Source of the DNA: Streptomyces sp. NRRL F-5123
GTDB taxonomy: Bacteria; Actinomycetota; Actinomycetes; Streptomycetales; Streptomycetaceae
Assembly (NCBI RefSeq): GCF_000721495.1
Contig: NZ_JOHY01000068.1
Location: forward strand, 1 to 64,000
Reading direction: 5' to 3'
DNA: 64,000 nt
Below the pieces are notes generated by a model. That model searched no databases, had not been told where the DNA came from, and saw nothing but the letters and a program-made list of their open reading frames with translations. Shown in pieces: positions 1-7,817 of the stretch. Numbering within the stretch: the first letter of the stretch is position 1; every line of letters begins with the position of its first letter. The position numbers were made by a program, and so were the translations under genes.

Positions 1-89
1 CCGGTTACATTCCGAACCCGGAAGCTAAGCCTTTCAGCGCCGATGGTACTGCAGGGGGGACCCTGTGGGAGAGTAGGACACCGCCGAAC
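1..89 (+). rRNA. rrf: 5S ribosomal RNA, 3' portion
   Basis: About three quarters of a 5S rRNA gene; the first roughly 30 bases lie outside the window. The segment matches the streptomycete 5S core and closes with GGACACCGCCGAAC. It implies a 16S-23S-5S operon reading into the window from the left. Confidence 0.95.
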
Positions 90-97
90 AAATATTG

Positions 98-144
98 AGA
101 AATGCGTCAGCCCCCGTGCACAGCACGGGGGCTGACGCATTTCT
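98..144 (+). terminator. rRNA operon terminator hairpin
   Basis: A perfect inverted repeat starts nine bases after the 5S end: arms 98-119 and 123-144 pair over 22 bp around a 3-base loop. It has no long U tract, which is usual for strong actinobacterial terminators, and it ends the rRNA transcript before the sigma factor gene. Confidence 0.88.
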
Positions 145-224
145 GCGTTGCGACAGTTTTCCGCGCCCCGCGGTGTCGGTACGGGTGAGGGTGGGTGGAC
201 GTACGCGGTGAGGAGGGTCCGGAG

Positions 225-1256
225 ATGGCGGCGGAGACCTGGCAGGACGGCGAGGCGGTGCTCGCGCGGGCGCGGGCGGGGGACGGGGACGCCTTCCGGG
301 AGCTGACCGAGCCCTACCGGCGGGAGCTCCAGCTGCACTGTTACCGCATCCTCGGCTCCCTCCAGGACGCGGAGGACCTGCTCCAGGAGACGCTGCTCGC
401 CGCATGGCGCGGGCTCGACGGCTACCAGGAGCGGGCGTCGGTGCGGACGTGGCTCTACCGCATCGCCACCAACCGCTGCCTGAACGCGCTGCGGGCCGGG
501 CAGCGGCGGCCCGCACGGCCGGAGACGATGACCGCGCTGCCCGAACCCTCGCGGCGGCCCGCGGAGCCCGCGTGGCTGGAGCCGTATCCTGAGCCGCTGC
601 TCGGCGAGCTGCCGGACCAGGAGCCGGGGCCCGAGGCGCGGTACGAGGCGCGGGAGGCCGTGTCGCTCGCGTTCGTCGTCGGGCTGCAGCAGCTCGTGCC
701 GCGGCAGCGGGCGGTGCTCGTGCTGCGTGACGTGCTGGGCTTCCGGGCCGCCGAGGTCGCGGCGATGCTCGGGACAACGGCGAACGCCGTGCACCTCGCC
801 CTGCGCCGGGCCCGTGCCGTACTCGATGCCGCGCTGCCCGGGCAGGACCGGGAGCGGGCGCCGCTGCCGGGGTCGGCGGAGGAGCGGCGGGTGGTCGACG
901 CGTTCGCGCGTGCCTTCGAGGCGGGGGATGTCGCGGCCCTCGTGGAGCTGCTCACGGGGGACGCGCGGCTCACGATGCCGCCGCTGGAGGCCACGTACGA
1001 GGGCGTGCCGGCAGTCGCGGACTTCCTGCGGACGGTCGTCTTCGCGGACGGGCGCAGCTATGTGCTCCGTGGGTTGCGGGCGAACGGGCAGCCGGCGTTC
1101 GCGCTCTACCGGCGGGACCGGGGCTCGTCGATCGCGCACGCGCACGGGGTGATGGTGTTGGGCCTTGCGGGCGGGCGGGTGGGGGACATGACGAGGTTCG
1201 TCGACAACGGGCTGCTCGGCGCGTTCGGGATGGCGCGGTCCCTGCGCGAGGGGTGA
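225..1256 (+). CDS. ECF sigma factor with C-terminal SnoaL-like domain
   Basis: A 343-residue alternative RNA polymerase sigma factor of the large ECF type (SigG/SigX5-like). Sigma-2 lies at about residues 25-92, with the core-binding segment DAEDLLQETLLAAW, and sigma-4 at about 155-200, with helix-turn-helix RAAEVAAMLGTTANAVH. Residues about 218-330 form an NTF2/SnoaL-like domain; in related ECF groups such tails control activity in place of a separate anti-sigma factor, and none is encoded next to it. I chose the ATG at 225 because GGAGGG sits 7 bases upstream; a GTG at 195 is in frame but lacks a comparable site. The 3' end faces the LacI gene with only 6 bases between them. The target regulon cannot be read from the sequence. 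Confidence 0.9.
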   Translation: MAAETWQDGEAVLARARAGDGDAFRELTEPYRRELQLHCYRILGSLQDAEDLLQETLLAAWRGLDGYQERASVRTWLYRIATNRCLNALRAGQRRPARPETMTALPEPSRRPAEPAWLEPYPEPLLGELPDQEPGPEARYEAREAVSLAFVVGLQQLVPRQRAVLVLRDVLGFRAAEVAAMLGTTANAVHLALRRARAVLDAALPGQDRERAPLPGSAEERRVVDAFARAFEAGDVAALVELLTGDARLTMPPLEATYEGVPAVADFLRTVVFADGRSYVLRGLRANGQPAFALYRRDRGSSIAHAHGVMVLGLAGGRVGDMTRFVDNGLLGAFGMARSLREG

Positions 1257-1262
1257 GGGCCG

Positions 1263-2372
1263 TCAGCGCAGGTGGCGGACGCTCGCGCGCAGGACGGTGT
1301 GGGTGCCGAGGAGGTGGCGGGACTGGGTGGGGGTGCGGGGCCCGGCGGACTCCTCGGCGAGGGCGAGGCGGACGGCCTCGCGGCCGAGCTCGTAGGCGGG
1401 GATGTTGACCGTGGTCAGCGGGGGGTTGAGGTCCTGGGCGAGGCCGTCGTTGTTGTAGCCGACGACGGAGATGTCCTCGGGGGTGCGCAGGCCGTACTCG
1501 CGCATCGCGGCCATCGCGCCCGCCGCGGCCTGGTCGTCGCCGGCGAAGACCGCGGTGAAGTCGGGTCGGCCGTCGCAGCCGGCGAGGATCTGCCGCATGT
1601 TCGCGTAGCCGTGGGCGCGGCCGACGCCGATGCCCTCGACGCGCTCGGCGGACGACGGCAGGCCGTGGTCGGCCAGGGCCCGGCGGTAGCCGGCGATGCG
1701 CGGCTCGGTGGTGGTGTGGCCGGGCATGGTGCCGAAGTAGAGGATGTCGCGGTGGCCGGCGGACAGCAGGTGGCTGGTGATGGCGTAGGCGCCGGCCTCG
1801 TTGTCGTACTCGACGACGAGGACGGGCATGTCGGGGCTGGGCGCGGGGCGGCCGCACAGCACGAGGCGGGAGCCGGCCGCGGCCAGGCCGTGGGCGTACT
1901 CGCCGAGCCGGGCCTGGTAGCGCTCGTCCTCGACGGCGCCGCCGACGAGGACGACGAACTCGCAGCGCTGCTCGCGCATCATCTGCACGAGGGCCAGTTC
2001 GCGCGCCTCGTCGCCGCCGTGGCTGCACACCATGCACAGCCGGCCGCGGGCGGCGGCCTCCTGCTCGACGCCCTGGGCGACGGAGGCGTAGAAGGCGCTG
2101 TCGACGGAGGAGACGATGACGGCGACGGTCTTGGGCCCGGTGCCGGCGAGGGCGCGGGCGCGGCCGTCGATGACGTAGTCGAGGTCCTTGACGGCCCGCA
2201 GCACCTTCGCGCGCGCCGCGGCGGACGTCGGGTAGTTCCCGGCGAGGACGCGCGAGACGGTGGCGACCGAGACGCCCGCGCGGTCCGCGACGTCGCGGAT
2301 GGTGACGCGGCGCGTGCCGTTGCCGCCGGCCGTGGTGCCCGGCCCTGGTGAAGTCTGCGCCATCCCCGCCAT
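1263..2372 (-). CDS. LacI-family transcriptional regulator
   Basis: A 369-residue sugar-responsive repressor. After a 20-residue lead, the LacI helix-turn-helix reads TIRDVADRAGVSVATVSRVL, followed by the hinge helix and a periplasmic-binding-protein-like effector domain to the C-terminus. It lies 145 bases downstream of the sugar-binding lipoprotein gene on the same strand, so it is probably part of, or a partner to, the importer operon. Likely operators are the two AACCGRTTAC sites at 6204-6305 in the divergent promoter region. The ATG at 2372 has GGGGA 7 bases upstream; an alternative ATG three codons later is possible. The inducing sugar is unknown. Confidence 0.92.
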   Translation of the reverse strand: MAGMAQTSPGPGTTAGGNGTRRVTIRDVADRAGVSVATVSRVLAGNYPTSAAARAKVLRAVKDLDYVIDGRARALAGTGPKTVAVIVSSVDSAFYASVAQGVEQEAAARGRLCMVCSHGGDEARELALVQMMREQRCEFVVLVGGAVEDERYQARLGEYAHGLAAAGSRLVLCGRPAPSPDMPVLVVEYDNEAGAYAITSHLLSAGHRDILYFGTMPGHTTTEPRIAGYRRALADHGLPSSAERVEGIGVGRAHGYANMRQILAGCDGRPDFTAVFAGDDQAAAGAMAAMREYGLRTPEDISVVGYNNDGLAQDLNPPLTTVNIPAYELGREAVRLALAEESAGPRTPTQSRHLLGTHTVLRASVRHLR

Positions 2373-2517
2373 CCGATGTCCCCGGCGCCCCGGTGTGCCC
2401 GGTGTGCCGGTGTCCGCCCCGGCCGTGCGCCGCCGCCCAAGCGTAGTGGGCCGGGTGCGGCGGCGCCGGGCCGGTGCGCGTCCGTGGTCTGCTGTGCTGT
2501 CCGGCGGTGTGCCGGGG

Positions 2518-4170
2518 TCAGTGGTTCGAGGCGTAGTCCTTCGCGTAGTCCTCGGCGATCCGGTCCAGGCCCTGGTTGCGCATCTTCTTCACGGCGTCGC
2601 CCCAGGCGCTCATCGGCTTGCGGCCGCTCACGACGTCGCCGATCGTGTCGGTGCGCAGCTGGTCGATGGCCGCGCCGACGCGGCTGAAGGTCTGGGACTG
2701 GAGGCCGAAGCGCGGGTTGCGCACCAGCATCGGGGCGACCTTGAGCTGCCAGGCGTGGTTGCGCTGGACGACGTCGGGGCGGCCGGGCATGTAGAGGACC
2801 TGCGGGGCGTCGCACAGGTACTTGATCGGCAGCTGCACCGGGTTCTCGACCTGGCCCAGCTCGGTGGGGAGGGGGGAGCCGTTGCCGTCGCGGGTGAAGT
2901 GGGTGCCCTCGACGCCGAAGTGGTTGAGCTCGTACTCCTTGGTGCCGAACGGCGAGGCGAGGTAGTCCAGGACGCGCAGGATGAGCTTGATGCGGTCGGG
3001 CGTGGTCTTCTTCAGCACGGTGTAGCCCCAGGCGCCCTTGGCCCGTTGCATGCCGGGCTTGGCGCCGTTGGAGGGCGTGTACGGGACGGCGGCGTCGAGG
3101 ACGAAGGCGTCCTTGATGCTGGGGACCGAGGTGCTCAGCGCCCCGAAGCCGTCGACCATGGAGCCGACGGTGCCGTTGTAGAAGAAGGTCTTGCAGTCGA
3201 CCGTCGAGGTGCCCAGGACGTTGGGGTTGTAGAGGTTGGCCTGGCGCAGCTCGAGCATGAACTCGATGGAGGCGCGGTACTCGTCGGTGGTGTACGCGCT
3301 GACGAAGGCGCCGCCGTCGAGCTTCCACTCCTGCGGGGCGCCCCACGCCATGGAGTGCATGGTCTCGCCGAACAGCAGCGGCTGCGACGAGCCGAGGCCG
3401 TACTTCCTGCCCTTCGTCGCGGCCTTGGCGACCTCCAGGAAGTCCTCGGATGTCCAGCCGTCCTTCATGCCGGCGGCGGTGAAGACGTCGTTGTTGATCC
3501 ACAGGCAGTTGCCGGGCGCGGAGCGCTGGACGGGGATGCCCCACAGCCGGCCGGCGATGTGGCCCATGTCCTGCCAGACGTACGTGGGCAGGTTCGCGAG
3601 GTTCGGGTAGGCCTTGACGGCGTCGCCGGAGATGTAGTCCGACAGGTCGGCGCACTTGGAGACGACGAAGTCGGCCTCGCGGGGGAGGGTGTGGCCGCCG
3701 CCGAAGTTGATGACGTCGGGCAGGTCGTTGCCGGCCATCATGGTGGCCATCTTGGTCATGTAGTCGGAGTCCGGGACGACCGTGAACTCCAGCTTGACGC
3801 CCAGCGCCTCGTTGACCGCCGTCCAGAACCTGTTCTCGCCGGCGGGCTTGGGCGGGGTGCCGTAGGTGATCGTCATCACCTTGATCGTCTCGGTGCCCTT
3901 GCCGGGCTTGTCGTGGACGGCGGTGGCGAGCTCCTTGGGGTAGCTCAGGTAGCCGGGCTGGATGCCGTCGGCGGTGCCGGGCAGGTCGGGGGCGGGCCCG
4001 GAGAAGGGGACGTACGCGGGCCAGGGGGCGAGCTTCTTGCCGGCGTTGCCGACGTCGTGCTTCCTGCCCGAGGTGGAACAGGCGGCGAGGACGGACGGCG
4101 CGGCCACGGCGGCACCACTTGCGGCGATCGAGCGCAGGAGGGAGCGCCGCGAGAACGACGGGGTACTCAC
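2518..4170 (-). CDS. Extracellular sugar-binding lipoprotein of an ABC importer
   Basis: A 550-residue solute-binding protein. The N-terminus has arginines, a hydrophobic stretch and a lipobox ending SVLAAC, so it should be lipid-anchored outside the membrane; the twin-arginine-like SRRSLLRS suggests Tat export. The size, at 550 residues, fits the large LipO-type binding proteins that work with LplB/YtcP-type permeases on oligosaccharides or uronate-containing sugars. I chose the GTG at 4170, preceded by AAGGA at good spacing, over a GTG 17 codons earlier whose extra residues look non-coding. It is the third gene after the two permeases and is separated from them by a hairpin. Confidence 0.9.
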   Translation of the reverse strand: MSTPSFSRRSLLRSIAASGAAVAAPSVLAACSTSGRKHDVGNAGKKLAPWPAYVPFSGPAPDLPGTADGIQPGYLSYPKELATAVHDKPGKGTETIKVMTITYGTPPKPAGENRFWTAVNEALGVKLEFTVVPDSDYMTKMATMMAGNDLPDVINFGGGHTLPREADFVVSKCADLSDYISGDAVKAYPNLANLPTYVWQDMGHIAGRLWGIPVQRSAPGNCLWINNDVFTAAGMKDGWTSEDFLEVAKAATKGRKYGLGSSQPLLFGETMHSMAWGAPQEWKLDGGAFVSAYTTDEYRASIEFMLELRQANLYNPNVLGTSTVDCKTFFYNGTVGSMVDGFGALSTSVPSIKDAFVLDAAVPYTPSNGAKPGMQRAKGAWGYTVLKKTTPDRIKLILRVLDYLASPFGTKEYELNHFGVEGTHFTRDGNGSPLPTELGQVENPVQLPIKYLCDAPQVLYMPGRPDVVQRNHAWQLKVAPMLVRNPRFGLQSQTFSRVGAAIDQLRTDTIGDVVSGRKPMSAWGDAVKKMRNQGLDRIAEDYAKDYASNH

Positions 4171-4205
4171 GGGAGGTCCTTTCGGAGGGGTGAGGGGTTT
4201 GGCTG

Positions 4206-4240
4206 GTGCTGTGACCGGCAAACCCTCCCGGTCACAGCAC
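4206..4240 (-). terminator. Intra-operon hairpin between permease and binding-protein genes
   Basis: Arms 4206-4218 and 4228-4240 form a perfect 13-bp stem with a 9-base loop and include the end of the permease stop codon. There is no U tract. On the minus-strand transcript it lies between the second permease and the binding lipoprotein, so it could be a partial terminator or an RNA stability/processing element setting unequal expression. Confidence 0.6.
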
Positions 4241-5181
4241 TAGCTCTTGATGGCGCCGGTGAGCACGCCCTTGGTGAAGTACTTCTGAAGGAAGGGGTAG
4301 ACGAGCAGGATCGGTACGGTCGCCACGACGAGCACCGCCATCTGGATCGTCTGCGGCGCGGCGACCTGGGAGGCGTCGCCGACACCGGAGTCCGCGAGCT
4401 GCGCGCCGCCGATGACGTACGTGCGCAGCACCTGCTGCAGCGGCCACTTGCCGGAGTCGAGGTAGATCGAGGCGTAGAACCAGGCGTTCCAGTACGACAC
4501 CGCGTAGAACAGGCCGACGACGGCGAGCGCGGCCCTGGACAGCGGCAGCACGATGCGGCGCAGGATCAGCCACTCGCTCGCGCCGTCCAGCCGGGCGGCC
4601 TCGTGCAGCTCCTCGGGCAGCGACTGGAAGAAGCCGCGCAGCACGACCAGGTTGAAGACGTTGATGAGCACCGGGGCGACCAGCGAGCTGTAGCCGTTGA
4701 GCAGGTGCAGGCCCTTGACCAGCAGGAACGCCGGGATCATGCCGGGTGGGAAGAGGAAGGTGAAGAGGATCAGCAGCAGGATCGGCCGGCCGCCGAAGAC
4801 GTCGCGGCGGCTGAGCGCGTAGGCCAGGCCGATCGTGCAGACCATGCTCGCGGCGGTGCCGAGGATCGTGATGCCGGCGCTGACCCACAGGGCGTGGGTG
4901 ACGATGCCGCCGTCGAAGAGCTGGTGGTAGGCGCGCAGCGTGGGGTGCTGCGGCCACAGCACCCAGCCGCCGTTGGCGACGACCTCGTCGGTGGAGGCCA
5001 GGCTCGTCGCGACGATGATCAGGAACGGTACGCAGACCAGCAGTACGACCGCGGTCAGCGCGACGGCCTTCGCGGCCCGGGTGGCCGGGCGCGGCCGCTC
5101 CATCCACGCGGGGCGCGGGCCGGGTCCGGGGTGCCGGGCCGCCGGACGGGACCGGCGCCGGGCCTGGGTGAGGCTGCTCAC
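4240..5181 (-). CDS. Sugar ABC transporter permease (MalG/YtcP type)
   Basis: A 313-residue inner-membrane permease with six predicted spans. The cytoplasmic loop HEAARLDGASEWLILRRIVL is the EAA motif that docks the ATPase subunit. The GTG start at 5181 overlaps the stop of the upstream permease by four bases (GTGA), so translation is coupled. The first 38 residues are an Arg/Pro-rich cytoplasmic tail. The operon has no ATPase; in streptomycetes such importers commonly share MsiK, encoded elsewhere. Reading frame upstream of 5181 is open but only shadows the first permease. Confidence 0.92.
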   Translation of the reverse strand: MSSLTQARRRSRPAARHPGPGPRPAWMERPRPATRAAKAVALTAVVLLVCVPFLIIVATSLASTDEVVANGGWVLWPQHPTLRAYHQLFDGGIVTHALWVSAGITILGTAASMVCTIGLAYALSRRDVFGGRPILLLILFTFLFPPGMIPAFLLVKGLHLLNGYSSLVAPVLINVFNLVVLRGFFQSLPEELHEAARLDGASEWLILRRIVLPLSRAALAVVGLFYAVSYWNAWFYASIYLDSGKWPLQQVLRTYVIGGAQLADSGVGDASQVAAPQTIQMAVLVVATVPILLVYPFLQKYFTKGVLTGAIKS

Positions 5182-6167
5182 TGGTAGACCCCCTGCTCGC
5201 CGAGGCGGTGCGCGACCTTGTTCGCGGCGAAGACGAGGACGGCGCCGACGACGCCCTTGAACAGGCCGGCCGCGGCGGCGTACCCGTAGTCGCCGCCTAC
5301 CAGGCCCTTGAAGTAGACGAAGGTGTCGATGACCTCGGCCGCGCCGGTGCCGACGGAGGAGCGCTGCAGCAGCATCTGCTCGAAGCCGACCGACAGGATG
5401 TCGCCGAGCCGCATGATCAGCAGCAGCACGACGATCGGCCGGATGGCGGGCAGCGTGACGTTCCAGAACCGCCTCCACGGGCCCGCCCCGTCGAGGGCCG
5501 CGGCCTCGTACTGCTGCTCGTCGACCTGGCCGAGGGCGGCGAGGAAGATGATCGTGCCCCAGCCGCAGTCCTTCCAGATCACCTGGGCGATGACCAGCGG
5601 CTTGAACGCCTCCGGGTTGCCGATGACGTTCACGGTGTGCAGGTTCGCGTCGCCCAGGACGTTGTTGAGCAGGCCCGTCTCGCCGAGCACCTGCTGGAAG
5701 ACCGCCACGACGATCACCCAGGACAGGAAGTGCGGCAGGTACACGACCGACTGCACGAAGCGCCGGATGCTGTCCCGCGTGAGGCTGTGCAGGAGCATCG
5801 CGAGAGCGATCGGCACCGGGAAGAAGAAGACCAGCTGGAGCAGCGCGATCACCACGGTGTTGAGCAGCGCGTGCCAGAAGTCCGGGTCGCCGAACATGGT
5901 CCGGAAGTTGTCGAAGCCCACCCATGCGCTGGCCCACAGGCCGTCGAAGGGGACGTAGTCCTTGAACGCGATGACGTTGCCCGCCAGCGCGCCGTAGTGG
6001 AAGACCAGGAAATACGCCACGCCGGGGGCCATCAGCACCAGCAGTGCCCAGTCCCTGCGCAGCCGTTTGAGGCGCGTCCCACGCCCCGCCCGTCCGGCCC
6101 GTCCGTCTGCACCGGACGCACCCGCCGCTCCTGTGCGGCCGGTGGCGTCCCGTTCGGCTGTCGCCAT
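5178..6167 (-). CDS. Sugar ABC transporter permease (MalF/LplB type)
   Basis: A 329-residue permease, first gene of the importer operon. An Ala/Gly/Arg-rich leader of about 35 residues precedes six spans; the EAA-type loop is YEAAALDGAGPWRRFWNVTL. The pairing with a YtcP-type permease and a 550-residue binding lipoprotein points to an LplABC-like complex sugar importer. The ATG at 6167 follows GAGGAGGA at 5 bases. Transcription should start in the 6168-6330 region shared with the divergent dehydrogenase gene and be controlled by the LacI-type sites there. Confidence 0.92.
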   Translation of the reverse strand: MATAERDATGRTGAAGASGADGRAGRAGRGTRLKRLRRDWALLVLMAPGVAYFLVFHYGALAGNVIAFKDYVPFDGLWASAWVGFDNFRTMFGDPDFWHALLNTVVIALLQLVFFFPVPIALAMLLHSLTRDSIRRFVQSVVYLPHFLSWVIVVAVFQQVLGETGLLNNVLGDANLHTVNVIGNPEAFKPLVIAQVIWKDCGWGTIIFLAALGQVDEQQYEAAALDGAGPWRRFWNVTLPAIRPIVVLLLIMRLGDILSVGFEQMLLQRSSVGTGAAEVIDTFVYFKGLVGGDYGYAAAAGLFKGVVGAVLVFAANKVAHRLGEQGVYQ

Positions 6168-6203
6168 CGCGTCCTCCTCGACGCCTTGAGGTGGGAGGGA
6201 ACC

Positions 6204-6215
6204 TAAACCGGTTAC
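6204..6215. promoter_or_regulatory. LacI-type operator, site 1
   Basis: TAAACCGGTTAC, built around the palindrome AACCGGTT with the central CG typical of LacI-family operators. It lies 37 bases upstream of the permease ATG, well placed to block that promoter. It matches site 2 at 10 of 12 positions. Confidence 0.65.
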
Positions 6216-6293
6216 TACGAGAGGGTCAAGCCCTTGCGCACCGCAGAACGTTGACCCTTGGAGTGCCCGGACCTAATCTGAGTGCATCGAGGA

Positions 6294-6305
6294 GTAACCG
6301 ATTAC
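6294..6305. promoter_or_regulatory. LacI-type operator, site 2
   Basis: GTAACCGATTAC, a near-palindrome with a central CG, 25 bases upstream of the dehydrogenase ATG. Sites 1 and 2 are 90 bp apart, so one repressor could control both divergent genes, possibly with looping. Confidence 0.65.
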
Positions 6306-6330
6306 ACGCGATCACACGCAAGGGGCAGAC

Positions 6331-7332
6331 ATGGCGGAGCGGCCGAAGCTGGTGCTGGCGATGCAGCAGGACATCGTGGACCTCGTCCTCCCGGCACCGC
6401 TGCGCGACCGGCTCGGCACGCTCGCCGACGTCCATCAGGTGCTCGTGACCGACGCCGCCGACCCGGCGAGCGACGCGGCTTTCGCTGAGGCGGAGATCCT
6501 CTTCACCGGGTGGGGCGCACCCGAGATCGACACCGCGCTCCTCGCGCGCACCCCGCGGCTCGCCGCCGTCATCCACGCCGCGGGGACGGTCAAGCACCAC
6601 GTGCGACCCGAGGTGTGGGCGCGCGGTGTCGCCGTGTCGTCAGCCGCCGACGCCAACGCCGGGCCCGTCATCGAGTTCACGATGGCCACGGTCGTCCTCG
6701 CCGCGCGCCGCGCCCTCGGCTACGCCGCCGGGTACCACCACGGGCTGCAGCCCGCGCACGCCGAGCGGCGCGGCGCCGACGGGGCCGTCGTCGGCGTCAT
6801 CGGGGCGTCCCGCATCGGCCGCGGCGTCATCGCCCGGCTGCGCGCCGCCGACGCCGGCTTCCAGGTGCTGCTGGCCGACCCGTACGTCACCCCGGAGGAC
6901 GCGCGGGCGCTCGGCGTGCGGCTCGTCGACCTCGACGAGCTGTGCGCCGCGTCCGACATCGTCACCGTCCACGCCCCCGACCTGCCCGAGACCCGCCACC
7001 TGCTCGACGCGCGCCGGCTGCGGATGCTTCGGGACGGCGCCGCCGTCATCAACACCGCGCGCGGCCGCCTCCTCGACACGGAGGCGCTGGCGCGCGAGTG
7101 CGAGACGGGGCGGATCGAGGCGTACCTGGACGTGACCGACCCCGAGCCGCTGCCGGTGGGGCATGTGCTCCACCGGCTCAGGAACGTGCTGCTGACCCCG
7201 CACATCGCCGGGTGCCAGGGGTCCGAGGTGGCGCGCCTCGGCGCGTACGCGGTGGAGGAGGTCGAGCGTTTCGTCTCGGGCCTTCCCCTGCTCGGGGCCG
7301 TGGCAGCGGAGGACCTCGCGCGCATCGCCTGA
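6331..7332 (+). CDS. D-2-hydroxyacid dehydrogenase family protein
   Basis: A 333-residue NAD(P)-dependent oxidoreductase of the D-isomer-specific 2-hydroxyacid dehydrogenase family. The nucleotide-binding loop is VGVIGASRIGRGVI at about residues 150-165. The family signature HLLDARRLRMLRDGAAVINT and the active-site segment TPHIAGCQGS near residue 290 carry the catalytic arginine, glutamate and histidine region. It is transcribed away from the sugar importer and shares its LacI-type operators, so it probably acts in catabolism of the imported sugar, perhaps on a sugar acid or its breakdown product. Length and domain order are normal for the family. The substrate cannot be named from sequence. 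Confidence 0.88.
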   Translation: MAERPKLVLAMQQDIVDLVLPAPLRDRLGTLADVHQVLVTDAADPASDAAFAEAEILFTGWGAPEIDTALLARTPRLAAVIHAAGTVKHHVRPEVWARGVAVSSAADANAGPVIEFTMATVVLAARRALGYAAGYHHGLQPAHAERRGADGAVVGVIGASRIGRGVIARLRAADAGFQVLLADPYVTPEDARALGVRLVDLDELCAASDIVTVHAPDLPETRHLLDARRLRMLRDGAAVINTARGRLLDTEALARECETGRIEAYLDVTDPEPLPVGHVLHRLRNVLLTPHIAGCQGSEVARLGAYAVEEVERFVSGLPLLGAVAAEDLARIA

Positions 7333-7344
7333 CGGCGGGGCGGG

Positions 7345-7815
7345 GTGCGCTTCCCCGGCGGGGGCTGGGGGCACGTCGGCGGCTCCCCACCGGTGGCGGG
7401 TTTCCCGCGCCTGGCGGCGCGGGGGTGTTTCCCACCCCCACCACCCGTGCGAGTAGGAGCAACAGTTGCGGTCCACCTGTGGGGGTGGCTCGCCGTCGGG
7501 GGCGAACCGCAGTCCGTTGGGGCATCATCCCCACCTGCGGGCAGCAGCCGACGAGACGTCGGGAGGGGGACGATCCGGGGGTGCCCCCGCAGGAATGCGC
7601 TTCCAGTCCCTCAACGGCTACGGAAGAGGGCGAACGCGCATTCCGAGGAGGTACCCCCGGAGTGGCACCCGACCCCACCCACGGCGCCGCCGCGCAGGGG
7701 CGCGTGGGGGTACCTCCCAGGCGAAGCTCTGGGGGAGAACTGCGCGAGCAACCCCCCACCCACCGCAAGCTCGCGCGACCAGCGCGCGAGGCACCCCGGA
7801 GCGCCCCCGGACAAA
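7345..7815. repeat. Intergenic repeat block A (no gene)
   Basis: This gap holds no credible gene. Its left part (about 7370-7610) recurs in inverted orientation at about 57740-58060. Its right part (about 7690-7760) carries the GCTCTGGGGGAGAACTGCGC hairpin half found in four other intergenic regions of the window. G/C tracts and short palindromes dominate. Confidence 0.7.
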
Positions 7816-7817
7816 GC

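Noticed and set aside
1256..1263. Terminator between the sigma factor and LacI genes
   Set aside because: Only 6 bases separate the convergent genes and no hairpin is visible there.
2260..5187. A 975-codon open frame on the plus strand
   Set aside because: It is antisense to the sugar importer genes, has Asp/Gly/Val/Arg-biased composition typical of GC-rich shadow frames, and shows no domain.
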